A stretch of DNA of 64,000 nucleotides from Oryzias latipes (GCF_002234675.1 NC_019879.2:9987325-10051324); one strand, 5' to 3'; shown: positions 20,653 through 31,664, counted from the first letter of the stretch. Numbers and translations are program-made. Notes: generated from the sequence alone by a model not told the origin.

Positions 20653-23600
20653 ATGGCCAACTCATCCATAGAAATAATATCCAACATTTTGGAGCAAGCA
20701 GCAAAAATAGCAGAAGAGCAGGTGGATGCGAAGTTGAGCCAGCTGAATGAAATGGATGAAGACGAGTTGGAGAAACTCAAAGAGAAGAGACTAGAGGCAC
20801 TGAAGAAAGCACAGAAACAAAAGCAGGTGAGTCTAATGTTCTCTGAATCTGTATTTGTTTGTAAGAATATGGCACCTTTACTTTGAAACCATAAGTTCTG
20901 TATGTTTTCAAAATGTTTATGTATTTTATAAAATATTGAAAAAGTCTGCTTCTCTAAATACGATTTCCTTTTAAAAAATTAACATTTTAGAAAAGCAGCA
21001 CTTGAACATTTCAAAGAATTTCATAAAGTGGATTATTTTACCCACTTTTTCTTTTAAGCGTAAAAATAAACAAGGGAGAATGTCCGACTTTGCAGAAGCA
21101 ACTGGTTCACGCATCAGCGTCCATTAACATCTGATAATGGACAGCTTGAAGTGCATTATTCCAATTATACTTTGATCATTTACAAAAGCGATAAATATTT
21201 AATCAGTTATTAGTACTTTAATTTAGTTATTTTTAGGTGTATGTTTATCTTTAGATTTTTCATTAGAAGCGTACTTTTTGATGCGCGTTGCCATGGTAAT
21301 AGCTACAGAGTCTGCACCGATCTCGCTCTGCAGCAGCAGAGAAAAGTATCATTTCAGAGGGAACGTTTACCTCTTCCCACTTGTTTTTGTCCAAATGATG
21401 AAGCAAAATCTTCTGCCAAAGAAACAAAGTCCACAAGTAGTTTCCTAAATCCTATATGAAAGAAATACCCACCATTCACTCTCACCATTAAATCAATTTT
21501 TAAATTAATTTATAATTAAACGATTTCTAAACTTGTGTTTCATGTTTCTGTTGTCCCAACTAACTGGCGTTGAGGCCAGCAGAGTGGTATTGAACATTTA
21601 GGCTATGTGACCAGAACTCCTGTTTTGGGTGTCCGTCATCACTTTTTAAAGGACCCCCTGCAGCCAATCAGAACTGAGTGTTTACCCAGACACTGGAATA
21701 ATAAAATATAAATCATGATAAAAAGTTATTACAGTTTAGGGCTGCACGATATGAGGAAAACTCGCGATATGCGATATTGGTGATTAATATTGCGATAACG
21801 ATATCATTTGCGGTATATAAACAAATATCAAACCAACCAAAATCATAATTTCCATTTCAATGCAACAGTATAAAAATTATACTCCAAATGACCCTTGTCG
21901 ACATAGGAAGCAAACAGCAAACATAAAAGGGCTCATTTGATTGATCAAAAACGTAAACGTGTCCTTCCGATTGGTTAAATGCACAAAGGGATTTATTTCA
22001 TTTATTCAATATTTCAAGCTGCCATGAGTTTGTTTTAGCACATTTAACCCTTGTGCTATCTTAGATGATCCCCCCCCCTACCTCCCTACCATGACAAAGG
22101 TGGATAAAGGTGGAAAGATTTCATGTAATCCATGGACACCAGTGAAGATCACAAATCATTGAAGAAAAAAGGTTCAGAGCACTGTCTAGTGCAGGGGTGG
22201 GCAATTCCAGGCCTCGAGGGCCGGTGTGTCTGCATGATTTCCAGATAGTCTTGCCCTACTCATGATTGATTACCTGGTTCAGGTGTGTCCAGCCAATAAT
22301 CTTGCCCTACTCATGGCTGATTACCTGGTTCAGGTGTGTCCAGCCAATTAGAACATGCCAGAGCAGGGTATGCTGGAAAAGATGCAGGAATGCGGCCCTC
22401 AGTGCCCACCTCTGGTCTAGTGGGTCTAGATGACCCCACTCCCAATGTTAAAGTGCCTAGGATAGCACAAGGGTCAAGGTAACCATTTATTGCGATTTTT
22501 GCCGTCTTTTGCGGTATGCATATTGCACAGCTTGATGTCGCGATAACGATAAATTTGCGGTATATTGTGCAGGCCTATTACAGTTGAATCTAATAGACTT
22601 TTTTTTAAATGATTGATTGTATTAATTGATTCAATTCATAATCATGAACCAAGAAGGAAAGTTGTGCCTACATTTAAGCAGCTGTAACTGGTGCAAGTCT
22701 AGAAGAAGCAGACCTTTTAGTTTTTGTGCGTTTTGAAAATGTTTTGTTTTAGTTTAATCTCTCTTTTAGGAAACTCACATTTGTCTTATTTAATAAGAGA
22801 AAATGGCCAAACTATGACTGCAAACATCTTGTAGCCAATGCATATGGATTAAATTATCTAATTTCTGAAGTGATCAATTATTAATCTGCTCCTGTGTCAT
22901 TCTCTGACTGACATCAGCTCAAATTTTAAATGCTGCTCTGCAAAAAACCCAGCAAAATAAAACTATCTAAATCTGGATAATTAGTGTAGATTTGTGATTT
23001 TTTTTTTTTTTTTTTTTTTTTCCTGAAATGGGTAATATTCATGTCTGACAGTTAGAAAAATGATAAGATTGTAAATAATTTGATGTTTTTTTCCTTTTAG
23101 GAGTGGTTGGCTAAAGGCCACGGTGAGTATAGAGAGATCGCCAGTGAGAAAGACTTCTTCGGCGAGGTGAAGGAGAGCAAGAATGTCGTCTGCCATTTCT
23201 ACAAGAGTTCAACCTTCAGGTATAATTACAGCTACATAAGAAACACCCACCTGAGGAAAGATTTTAACGCTAACATTAAGTGCATTTTAAAAGAATTTCT
23301 AAGTTTTGGGGAAAAAAAGTTTAAACTTTGAAATTTGAGATGATATTAAAGACCCATGCCATCATCTTTTCGTCTTGTTTTAAAGCGTTCCCATTGGTCT
23401 TAACTATAATGATGCCGCTTTTATTCAAATGGAGCGGAGCAGGGAGTGTATTTTCTACGTCACAATTAGGCTCTTTTTCAACCATCATTTTGTCGTTTGC
23501 TCTCGATTCACAAAGATTTGATTGAGGATAATCTCAGAATATGATGTTTTGAGCTCAATTTTCTTCAAATATGTCATCCATCTTCAAAAAAATGACCCGA

Positions 23601-24403
23601 CATGTTAAAAAGACCAAAATTACAATTTTCATCAGTTTGCCTTTAAATTCTTTGCACAGCAAAGGAATGAGACCGTTTTTATAATACAAGTAAACCAAAA
23701 TCCAGAATCAGTTAGTCAAATTTCACTAAGGCATAACTTAAAGACTAAACAAATTCTGTTAATCAACTAAATTAGAACTAAATATTTGAAACATTCAATA
23801 GTAAATAAAATGACTGTAAAAGGTTACATTGTCATTGGGAAAAATGACAATACTCTAAACTTTTGTGAAAGTTTGTATTGCTTCATTCATATATATATAT
23901 AAATATATATAACAAATCAAAAAACATTTGTTTCCTCCGTTAATCTGCAGATGCAAGATCCTGGACAAACATTTGGCCATACTGGCAAAGAAGCACGTTG
24001 AGACAAAGTTTTTCAAACTGAATGCAGAAAAGGCCCCTTTCCTGACAGAGAGGCTGCGCATCAAAGTCATTCCCACGCTGGCGCTGCTCATTGACGGAAA
24101 GTCTAAGGATTATGTGGTTGGATTCACTGACCTGGGAAACACGGACGAGTTTTCAACGGAAATGCTGGAATGGAGACTTGGATGCGCCGATGTTATCAAC
24201 TACAGGTGAGATGGGCAGAATCTGGAATAAAAAGGGTTGTGGTGCTATAGATAGGACTAACGCTGTCATTTTATTCTTCCAGCGGTAACCTGATGGAGCC
24301 TCCAACAGCAGCACAGAAATCAGGCACGAAGTTCTCTAAAGTTGAGAAGAGAAGCATCAGAGGGCGAGCCTGCGAGTCTGATTCAGACTCTGGAGAGGAC
24401 TGA
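20653..24403 (+). CDS. txndc9: Thioredoxin domain-containing protein 9 (phosducin-like), complete
   Basis: Coding exons 20653-20826, 23101-23219, 23951-24205 and 24283-24403 (669 nt, 222 aa; human 226). The ATG at 20653 sits in a good context (GCCATGG). The preceding in-frame codons belong to the 5' UTR and intron. The product is a cytosolic co-factor that binds the TRiC/CCT chaperonin and modulates folding of actin and tubulin. An N-terminal acidic/basic coiled-coil segment (about residues 25-60, containing [17 protein letters not shown]) is followed by [13 protein letters not shown] and a thioredoxin fold with [19 protein letters not shown]. The CXXC redox pair of true thioredoxins is absent, as in the human protein. 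Conserved [12 protein letters not shown] and [11 protein letters not shown] follow. The tail is acidic and serine-rich (SDSDSGED). Intron 2 holds the nested transposon stack. Confidence 0.96.
22048..22473 (+). mobile_element. piggyBac-like MITE 'P1', interrupted copy
   Basis: Same terminal repeats as 20251-20455 (CCCTTGTGCTATCTTAG and CTAGGATAGCACAAGGG). It is preceded by TTAA (22044-22047) and followed by TCAA, again a TTAA target with one change. A 223-bp element plus its 8-bp duplication interrupts it. Outside that insert the two P1 copies are nearly identical, except for a short difference after the left end, where this copy has a C run. Confidence 0.85.
22192..22414 (+). mobile_element. 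Innermost hAT-type MITE in the nest
   Basis: Ends CAGGGGTGGGCAATTCC and the inverted GTGCCCACCTCTG. Flanking octamers GTCTAGTG (22184-22191) and GTCTAGTG (22415-22422) are identical. The uninterrupted P1 copy has a single GTCTAGTG at this position, which proves the duplication. Inside is a direct tandem repeat of about 53 bp (each unit containing CTTGCCCTACTCATG, GATTACCTGGTTCAGG and TGTCCAGCCAAT). Confidence 0.92.
23346..23650 (-). repeat. MITE-like family 'M1', shortened copy
   Basis: Inverted ends TTAAAGACCCATGCC and GTTTGCCTTTAA. Internal blocks GGAGCGGAGCAGGGAG, GATTCACAAAGATTTG and GTCATCCATC match the family in reverse. The centre is deleted relative to 37361-37923. It lies in txndc9 intron 2. 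Confidence 0.7.
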
Positions 24404-24948
24404 AAACTCAAAAGCCGCTTTTCTTCTACCTCAGCATTAGGTCGAACGGAAAGCTCTTCCCAAGTTATTTCCTTATTAGCATTTCATTTCCTTTTGAGTG
24501 GATATATTTCGTCAGTCTTGTCCTTGAGCCACCATTGTAACACGTGTGCCAATGTTAAATGTGTTCAGGATTTTGCATCAGTATAATTTTTTGTATGAAA
24601 AGAATTTGACAAATCTTGACTTTGTTAATGTATTTCAGTAACAAATCCAGGCTTCAGGAGCTTCTGCTCTGCTCTGCTCACCTGATTCAGGTCATCAGCA
24701 GCAGATGTGATTAGGAATCAGCACCCCCAATTGTGAGAAATCCGCCTTGAATCATTTTTGATTAAATGACTAAGATGCAGAAAGAACGTCTGCAGTTTTT
24801 TTTGTTGATAAAGTTAATCTTTTCCTTAAGTTATTTCCTCTCCAATCACTAAGCAGCAGCATGACTCAGAATATAATAAGCTTTTGTAGTGTTGAGCATA
24901 TATTTGCTTGATTTTGCAGTTTGATTCTCCACCCCCCTGTAAGTTCTA

Positions 24949-24954
24949 AATAAA
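24949..24954 (+). terminator. txndc9: txndc9 polyadenylation signal (AATAAA)
   Basis: Canonical hexamer 546 bases after the txndc9 stop, followed by a T-rich stretch (TGTTCCTGTCTCTTTTT). It lies about 500 bases short of the convergent mrpl30 stop. Confidence 0.6.
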
Positions 24955-25459
24955 CATTCATGTTCCTGTCTCTTTTTAATACCTTATTGAGGAGACACAT
25001 CCAGCCCACATGTTATAATAGCTTCTATTCAAGTTTATACCTCTGTTAACCTTTGATAAGACATTCAGAGAAATGTCTAAATGTGGACGTCTTAACTTAT
25101 TGATGTTTCGGATTCAACGTTTTTTTCTGGTCTTTTTCTGGTCTTGGTAAAATATACCAAATCATTTTCCTAACTTTGAAAAATGTATTCATGATGTCAC
25201 TCATGTCAATTAAATGTTTCAAACATCAACTAGTGCAGACTTGCTGTGGAAAATAAACATTTTTATAATTTAACAGCTTTGTGTAGATAATTGGTACTCA
25301 ATTTTTAATTTTGTATCCAATTCTAAAATATACAGATATTAAGGATCATGCTGGCATTACATAGAAATTTCTCAAATCATTATTTTCACACTACAGCAAA
25401 ACCAAAAACTTTATTTTTTAAGCAACTTTTGAACACTGGATCACAAAGCGACGACGAAG

Positions 25460-27228
25460 CTAAGACTCGCTGATTCGGGCGACCGGTTGGAGAAGGCGCC
25501 GCACTATCAGCTCGCCCTTGCTGTTGAGGAAGGCGTCGGCCATGTCCTGCTCAGCGGGCAGCCCATAGGGAGTCTGCAGAGGCTGGATCCTGAAGGAGCA
25601 CAGACACCAAAATGACTTAACATTGGACAATTTTAACCGCTTGCTTTAGTGCAGGAATCTTACCTCACAAGATGCTTCACAAACTTTAGTTGGCTGTTGA
25701 CTGCAGGTGTGTTTTTGTGAATTACTGGTACATGTGCCTATAAGCAAGACATTTGGACAAAATTGTAAGACAAAAAAAAAAAAAAAGAATGATCTGGAAT
25801 CTGTCAGTTAAAAACCCTTTGGAAGCCCAATATCAAGACTGTGTTGTGAAACAGGTACCGGTACATAAACAATTATTTGAGGAGTGGATGTCTTGAGAGC
25901 CACTAAAATGCAAGCGTTCGCTCCACCCACGACTGAATCCTCACCTTTTGGAGGCCGAGGTGTTTCACCATCTCCTTCTCCCAGTACGGCCTGCGCATGG
26001 TGCTCTTCACCCGAGTCACTATGTGCAGTTTGTGGGGTTGGTCTGGGTCACCACCATATTTGTCGTGCTCTTTTGATCTCTCAGCAAACACCTGGAAAGA
26101 GTTCAAAGACGTCTGATTGGATCTACTTTATGAAAAGAAAAACCCAAACCCCCTGCAAGATCTGCTCCGTATTAATGAATGATACATTTACTTATTTATA
26201 TTTAACAATATGTATGGTTTTTTTCTCTCTCTGTCTTTCAATGCACATTATTTTCTATTCTAACTGAATGTGTGAATTGTTTCCTTCAGCCTGGAACACA
26301 ACTCATCTTGGACATTTACTCTGAGTCAGACATATTCACCAGCTTGAGGCTCAACAGAAAAGAGTGCATGTCAGAAAGCGAATGACAGACATAAAAGCTT
26401 TTTCTTTCTTATTCGTTTCTCTCAGACTTAACACTCTCTGGGCTTGCATGCCCTCACTCATGTTCAAGTTTATCTGCAGATTAAATGCTTCAGAAAATAC
26501 TCTCATCTTGGCTATAAGTAACATTAGATTTAGTGCCATGCGCTTCCAGTCAAATTTATGGAAACACTGGAGGGACTGTCTTTTTATTTGTCATAGCAAC
26601 TGATGTTTTTATGGTGTGGTATGTATATGTAATCTTATTATCTTGGTATTTATTCTTATCCTTTTTAATTAATTTATTGTTTATTAACTATATACTGTAC
26701 CTCAACTTGTGTATTCTTGACACTGTGTATTTTTTTTAAATTATTGGGTCTGTGTATTCCTTTTTACTGATTGGACCATGTGTCTGTAATAAATTATATC
26801 TATCCATCTTATTCTTACCTCTTTGAGGATCCTTGCTTTCCTAAAGGTGCTGCGTGCTGACACAAGCCATCCACGCGGGGACAGAACTGCTGCCTTCAGG
26901 GACTGTCATGTAAAAAAGAGATGTCATTTTTTTCTGATTTATTAAATTTGAAAGATAAACAAAGTAAATCGTAAATAAGATTTTACTTTTCATAGTGAAC
27001 TATAGTCATTTACCCAAAGACGCAGTCTAAGTTGACCTAAATACTGCTTTGCTCGTCTCTAAAGCCCTGTGTTACGATTTTGTTGTTCTTTAATGAGCTT
27101 GGAAATAAAAATGGGTTATATCAAATTTTTTGACTGTAGAAAAAAAAATTGGTGATCATTATCAAAGGTGAATTTATTGAAACCAGTTCTGCACTTACCT
27201 TCGCCGGTAAAAAGCTGACAGCTGACAT
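25460..27228 (-). CDS. mrpl30: Large ribosomal subunit protein uL30m (mitochondrial L30), complete
   Basis: Minus-strand coding exons in order: 27228-27199, 26902-26819, 26091-25945, 25737-25664, 25589-25460 (465 nt, 154 aa; human 161). The product is a structural component of the mitochondrial large ribosomal subunit. The conserved core is plain: [17 protein letters not shown], then [18 protein letters not shown], then [19 protein letters not shown] and the GLPAEQDM block before the C-terminus RISES. The N-terminus ([10 protein letters not shown] and a basic, Ser/Arg-rich exon 2) fits a mitochondrial targeting sequence. The acceptor for exon 2 was placed after TTTTTTACATGACAG because of its pyrimidine tract; a second in-frame AG (CCTGAAG) nine bases later would drop SLK. 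It is head-to-head with mitd1. Confidence 0.93.
26285..26815. other. mrpl30 intron sequence, probable retroposon remnant
   Basis: Noncoding T-rich stretch ending in ACCATGTGTCTGTAATAAAT followed by a TATCTATCCATC simple repeat. That looks like a non-LTR retroposon 3' end on the plus strand. No second copy in the window and no coding part, so this is only suggestive. Confidence 0.35.
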
Positions 27229-27773
27229 GATGAATGCTGGGAAACAACAATATCACACCAAGGTTACTGTCCCGAAACCCGCCAAATTACTGCTTATTTC
27301 GATCGTAATGAAGCGACTCTTCTGTCATAATACTACAACTAAAACCACAAGGCTAGAATTTTAAATATATATATATACCTAAATAGAAGTAAATTCTTGA
27401 ACACACGTTTGTCTAGTTTCATTTACGTCTAAACCGGAAATGCTTCTGGTGTTACATTTAAATGGTACCGATACGAAGAAACAGATATCGATATTTTCCG
27501 CAACTACGCAATGATTTTAGAAGTGTGGGTAATTTTTGAGCCAAAAAATACCGAGACGGTTAGAATTTAATTTAAAATAAATATTTAACAACTAATCCTA
27601 CAATGTTTCTGAAATATAAACCGTGTTTTATTTTATTGTCGAACTGTTGTGTTTCTCCTGGACTTATTTTGGTGGTACACTGGGAGCTTTCCATCAGGTT
27701 CCGACCGTTTTAAAGCACCTTAGTTACATTAAATTTATGGAAAGTCAGAATGACACAAAATCATGTTGCTGGC
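27229..27773. promoter_or_regulatory. Shared mrpl30/mitd1 bidirectional promoter
   Basis: Only 545 bases separate the two start codons, which point away from each other. An ETS-type CCGGAA lies at 27433-27438 in the middle, and CpGs are more frequent than in nearby introns. The human MRPL30 and MITD1 genes are also head-to-head, so this arrangement is probably conserved. The 3' 206 bases of this interval, plus the start of mitd1, are duplicated at 28736-28970. Confidence 0.6.
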
Positions 27774-30700
27774 ATGGAGGCGTCCGCCGTCTCCGTCTTG
27801 AAGCGGGCGGTGGAGCTGGACCAAAACGGCCGCTTCCAGGAGTCCCTTGTCTGCTACCAGGAGGGCATCCAGCTTCTGATGGATGTGCTGAAAGGTCTCC
27901 TCTCATTTTCACAACAATAATATACATTTTCTAAATGCTAATAGTCATTTTTATTGTTTTCCTTGTGATCAGCGGTAAAGGAAGAGACAAAACGAGGACA
28001 TTTCAGAGAAAGGATCAAAGGCTACATGGACAGAGCAGAGCAGATCAAAGCTCACGTTAACCAGATGAAAGAAGGTAAATAATAATGATCCAGCTGTTTT
28101 TGAGGCAACCTACTCCTTTCTTTTGCTTGTGGGTAAAATGACCTTAATATTCGTGTAAAGAATTAGCAAAGATAAATTAGATATTAGTTTCCAAACAGAT
28201 TGATCCAACAACCTGAAAGGACATTTAATATGACATTTGAGGTACAACTCTAATGACATTTTTGTTTTTAACATGTTCTTGTGGTATTTTTCTGATGGAG
28301 GACATATATTATAGAAATAAAGCTCAAAATTGCACATCTGAGTATTTCTTTATTTAAATTGTTGTGATTCAGGAGCAAATGAAAAATGCAATTTGAAAAT
28401 CGATTGTATTTAGGTAAAAAATAGATTGGGCGGACTGCAAGCTTTCATACTCAATTAAGCTTCTTTTGATGATCTTTTCATCTTAAAAAGTTTACATGAA
28501 ACCAATAGTTTAATAACATTCATTTGGATTTGGAATTGATTTATTTCAAGCAATTAAAACAATAAATATCGAAGAAAGACAAGCAAAAGATATGTATGAC
28601 TATTCATATATCAAACTCTAGGCGATTAATTGTGACTTGACTGGAAAAAAAATATAGATGTGACTTTAATCAGTAAGTTTAATGAATTGCTTGAAAGGGA
28701 GTGGGATAATTTAATAATAATAATATATTAAATAATAATTTAAAATAAATATTTAACATCTAATCCTACAATGTACCTGAAATATAAACCGTGTTTTATT
28801 TTATTGTTGAACTGTTGTGTTTCTCCTGGACTTATTTTGGTGGTACACTGGGAGCTTTCCATCAGGTTCAGACAGTTTTTAAAGCACCTTAGTTACATTA
28901 AATTTACGGAAAGTCAGAATGACACAAAATCATGTTGCTGGCATGGAGGCATCCGCCGTCTCCGTCTTGACCCTCTTCGTGGTCCATCTGCATGCTATAC
29001 AAAGGTGCGCTGGCGCAGGTCATCTAAGGTGCTCGGCTGCATTGACCTCAGTAACCTCTCGAGATGTGTGTGTATCCTGTGTTGTTGTTTGTCTGACCTT
29101 CTTCATCGAGATGTACTGGAACTGAGTTTCTCCTTGTTGGGATTAATAAAGTTTTCATTCATTTTTTCATTCTTTAAAGCAAATTTATATAATCCTACCC
29201 CTAATAGAATTTACTTTTGGACTTCAGTATCGGACTTTCCCAAACTTACATTTTAAGCGTTCTTCTTTTTTCATCTTTTACCATTCCCTCTCTGGATAGA
29301 TGGGAAATACCACGAAGAAATAAAAATCGCAGAGGATTCCACCGGTTACAGCTATGAGGTTCTTTTCAAGCCGTACATCAGCAGCGCTCTGACAGAGGTC
29401 TGGGTGGAGGATCCATACATCCGGCACACTCACCAAGTATGAAAACTCCTCTCTATCACTGTTTTTGTGCTTTTTAGGATCATCATTTTTATTGAGGCTT
29501 TCATTGTTGTTATTATTGTTTTAATTTATAAATCCAAAGATGAAACCAGTGTGATAGACTGCACTGACCAACTGACCAAAGATTTTAACCACAAAAACCA
29601 TCAACGGAGCTTAATCCTTAACTTTGTTTTTATCTCAACAACTGTTTCTTAAAGTTTTCAAACACTTGTTTGTACATTTTTAAATTTCACTGAATGATTT
29701 CAGTATTCAGGCAAAGCTTAAAAACCCCAAATGATGCATATTTATTCAAAACATTTAAAGTGTTAAAACATGATTTTGTTGGGAACACGAGTCTTTAACA
29801 TGAATATTACAAAATTGTAGTTTTTTTATATAAAGTTCAAGATCCTTTCCATTCATAATAAAGAAAACTCTCAAATATTGATTTAAATGAACAACAATTG
29901 TTAATATGTTGATACTGGTTGTACATTAAAAGCAATTTCCCCATTGTTGGATTCATAAAGACCTTATTATTTCTTTCTTATTTCTAAATTACTTAGGGTA
30001 AAAAACGTTACTTCTTAGATTCGTTATTAATCTTAGTTTTTTCTTTTTTGTTCAATATGCTTTAAAATTGTCACAAGAGTAAAACACGGAGGCCGTCTTG
30101 TAAACTGCACTACATGCTTTTATTGCACCGAGCCCCTCTGTCACTTCCCCAGTTGTACAACTTCCTGCGCTTCTGTGAGATGCTGCTGAAAGCCCCCTGC
30201 AAGGTGAAACAGATCCACCTTCTCACATCACAAGATGAGGTAAGTCACTTTGTTTCCTAAATCGGCAAAAGTTTCTTTTGTTTCAGTTTGTTTTTAGAGA
30301 TTATCGTTGTGTCCTGCAGGCCAACAGCAGCCAGCAGAGCAGTGCTCTGGCTGAGCTGAAGGACAGCCTCAGCACTCAGGGAGTCGATCTGGATCTGCAG
30401 TATTCCTCCACCATCCATGACCGGGAGATCAGGTCTTCCCTTCAATGACATTAGTTACACTCTTTTGTTTTCTACACCTTTTATAGGCTGAATTTTAAGG
30501 ACTTGGCTTCAAAAAAATAATTTACTACTTTGAGGGAACCTTTTTTTAAAATATTTGAATGTCACTTTCAGGGATCCGTACAACATAAACAAGACTAATA
30601 AACGAGACTTTGTTCTTAGGTTTGACAATGGCTGGATCATTAAAATTGGAAGAGGACTAGATTACTTCAAGAGACCTAAGGTGGGATTTCAGCACAGAAA

Positions 30701-30870
30701 ATGACTGCTGTCTATTCTTTTTGTCTTTTACTGTGAACGGGTATAACAAGCTCCGATCCTCTTATACCTTTCAGGGAAGATTCTCTGTGGGATATTGTGA
30801 CTACGACCTCAGGCAGTGCCAGGAGACCACCGTAGACATTTTCCACACCAAGCACACCAAATCTCTATGA
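27774..30870 (+). CDS. mitd1: MIT domain-containing protein 1, complete
   Basis: Coding exons 27774-27894, 27973-28074, 29300-29436, 30153-30239, 30320-30432, 30620-30680 and 30775-30870 (717 nt, 238 aa; human 249). The product binds ESCRT-III tails at the midbody and takes part in cytokinetic abscission. The N-terminal MIT three-helix domain (about residues 1-80: [19 protein letters not shown] and [10 protein letters not shown]) is followed by [10 protein letters not shown]. The C-terminal phospholipase-D-like membrane-binding domain has [43 protein letters not shown] and the terminal [18 protein letters not shown]. The ATG at 27774 matches the family start best. An in-frame ATG at 27750 would add eight residues. 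A partial duplicate of its own 5' end lies in intron 2. Confidence 0.95.
28235..28470 (+). repeat. MITE-like family 'M1', 5' half copy
   Basis: Contains the family blocks CATGTTCTTGTGGTATTTTT, GCTCAAAATTGCACA and GATTCAGGAGCA in the same order as 37361-37923. It ends around the CGGACTGCAAGCT block. It lies in mitd1 intron 2. Confidence 0.65.
28736..28970 (+). repeat. Duplicate of the mitd1 promoter and first-exon start
   Basis: Near-identical to 27568-27801: about nine differences in 235 bases, roughly 96 percent identity. It covers the last 206 bases upstream of the mitd1 ATG and the first 28 coding bases (through GTCTCCGTCTTGA). Identity stops abruptly there, and the next base enters an unrelated retroposon-like sequence. 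The coding copy is not usable as a mitd1 exon because it lacks the rest of exon 1 and its splice donor. Confidence 0.92.
28971..29176 (+). repeat. Retroposon-like 3' tail joined to the mitd1 duplicate
   Basis: Directly follows the duplicated mitd1 segment. It runs CCTCTTCGTGGTCCATCTGC to GTTGGGATTAATAAAGTTTT and then a CATTCATTTTTTCATTC simple tail. The GGGATTAATAAAG plus short-repeat ending is typical of fish non-LTR retroposon 3' ends. Class not determined. Confidence 0.6.
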
Positions 30871-31176
30871 AACTTTAAAAGCTTAAGGTGTTTTTTTTTT
30901 CAAACGTGTGTTTATATAAATATGCAAAAAAAAAAAGCAGGGATGCATATTATCTAATAGTGCCTTCAGTTCATTTGCAGGGCTTGGACTCATAATCAGG
31001 GTTTACTTTTCAGATCTGGAATGGGTGAAACGTTAACCGCGACATTACATTTTTTTATACTTTTGTACTTTGTGGGCTTCTCCTGTTTCTTCTTGCACTT
31101 CTGATGTTATTTAACTATATTCATTTGCAAAATGGCACTTTTAGATGTTAAAGATTTTAAAGAATTAGGTGTTGTA

Positions 31177-31182
31177 AATAAA
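31177..31182 (+). terminator. mitd1: mitd1 polyadenylation signal (AATAAA)
   Basis: Canonical hexamer 307 bases after the stop codon, followed by a T-rich and TTTTTTTTGTGT stretch. Confidence 0.65.
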
Positions 31183-31664
31183 TTAGAGCATTTTTTTTGT
31201 GTAGAAAACAAACCGTTATAAGCTTTCATGATACCACAAACATTTCTGTTGTAATTTTTTGCATAATCTTTTAACTATAACATCAAAATAATCCCAGGTT
31301 ATAGAATTTGTAAAAAGCAAAGTAGCTTAAAAAAAACTCACTCCAAATATTAATTCTACTAGGGTGACATCAGCTAAATTGGGCCACATTTTGGTGAATT
31401 GCTTGGGATACTGAGAAAAAATAATGTATGACATTTGATATTGTTTATTTCTATATATACATTTGTTTTTTATTAACGTATCAACCAACAGTTACCAATA
31501 TGTCAGGGCACTCAGATGATATACACTGATGTTTAAAAAAAGTTCAGTCTGACATTCAGTCAGCAACTAACAGAAAATCCTATAAAAGATTAAAGCAGTG
31601 AGAAGCTGATGATGTCTGCAGTGTCTACAACCAGAAAAGGTTCCAAAATTAGTTCCAGATGTAT

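Larger units (their letters stand above)
21737..22577 (-). mobile_element. hAT element (second copy) hosting nested insertions
   Basis: Ends TAGGGCTGCACGATATG and its mirror ATATTGTGCAGGCCTA, flanked by TTACAGTT at 21729-21736 and TTACAGTT at 22578-22585, an exact 8-bp duplication. It is the same family as 7176-7586 but in the opposite orientation. Its span is doubled because a piggyBac-like MITE (22048-22473) sits inside, which itself holds a third element (22192-22414). Confidence 0.9.
28528..29220 (-). mobile_element. LINE 3' end remnant, split by a later insertion
   Basis: 28528-28704 and 29177-29220 together match the uninterrupted copy at 49559-49788: TTTATTTCAAGCAATTAAA at one end, then TTGCTTGAAAGGGAGTGG, then (after the gap) GCAAATTTATATAATCC and CACCCCT-like sequence. 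Read on the minus strand it ends in GCTTGAAATAAA, a retroposon tail. The 472 bases between the two parts are foreign to this element. Confidence 0.7.

Noticed and set aside
24640-24725. Possible MITE remnant in the txndc9 3' UTR (CACCTGATTCAGGTCATC)
   Set aside because: Similarity limited to a few motifs, no ends, could be ordinary UTR sequence.
25884-26267. Plus-strand ORF of 127 codons
   Set aside because: It is the antisense shadow of mrpl30 exon 3, which carries the recognisable uL30m sequence on the minus strand.
28919-29125. 68-codon ORF starting with the mitd1 N-terminus
   Set aside because: It is the truncated duplicate of mitd1 exon 1 running into retroposon-like sequence; no splice donor and no family C-terminus.
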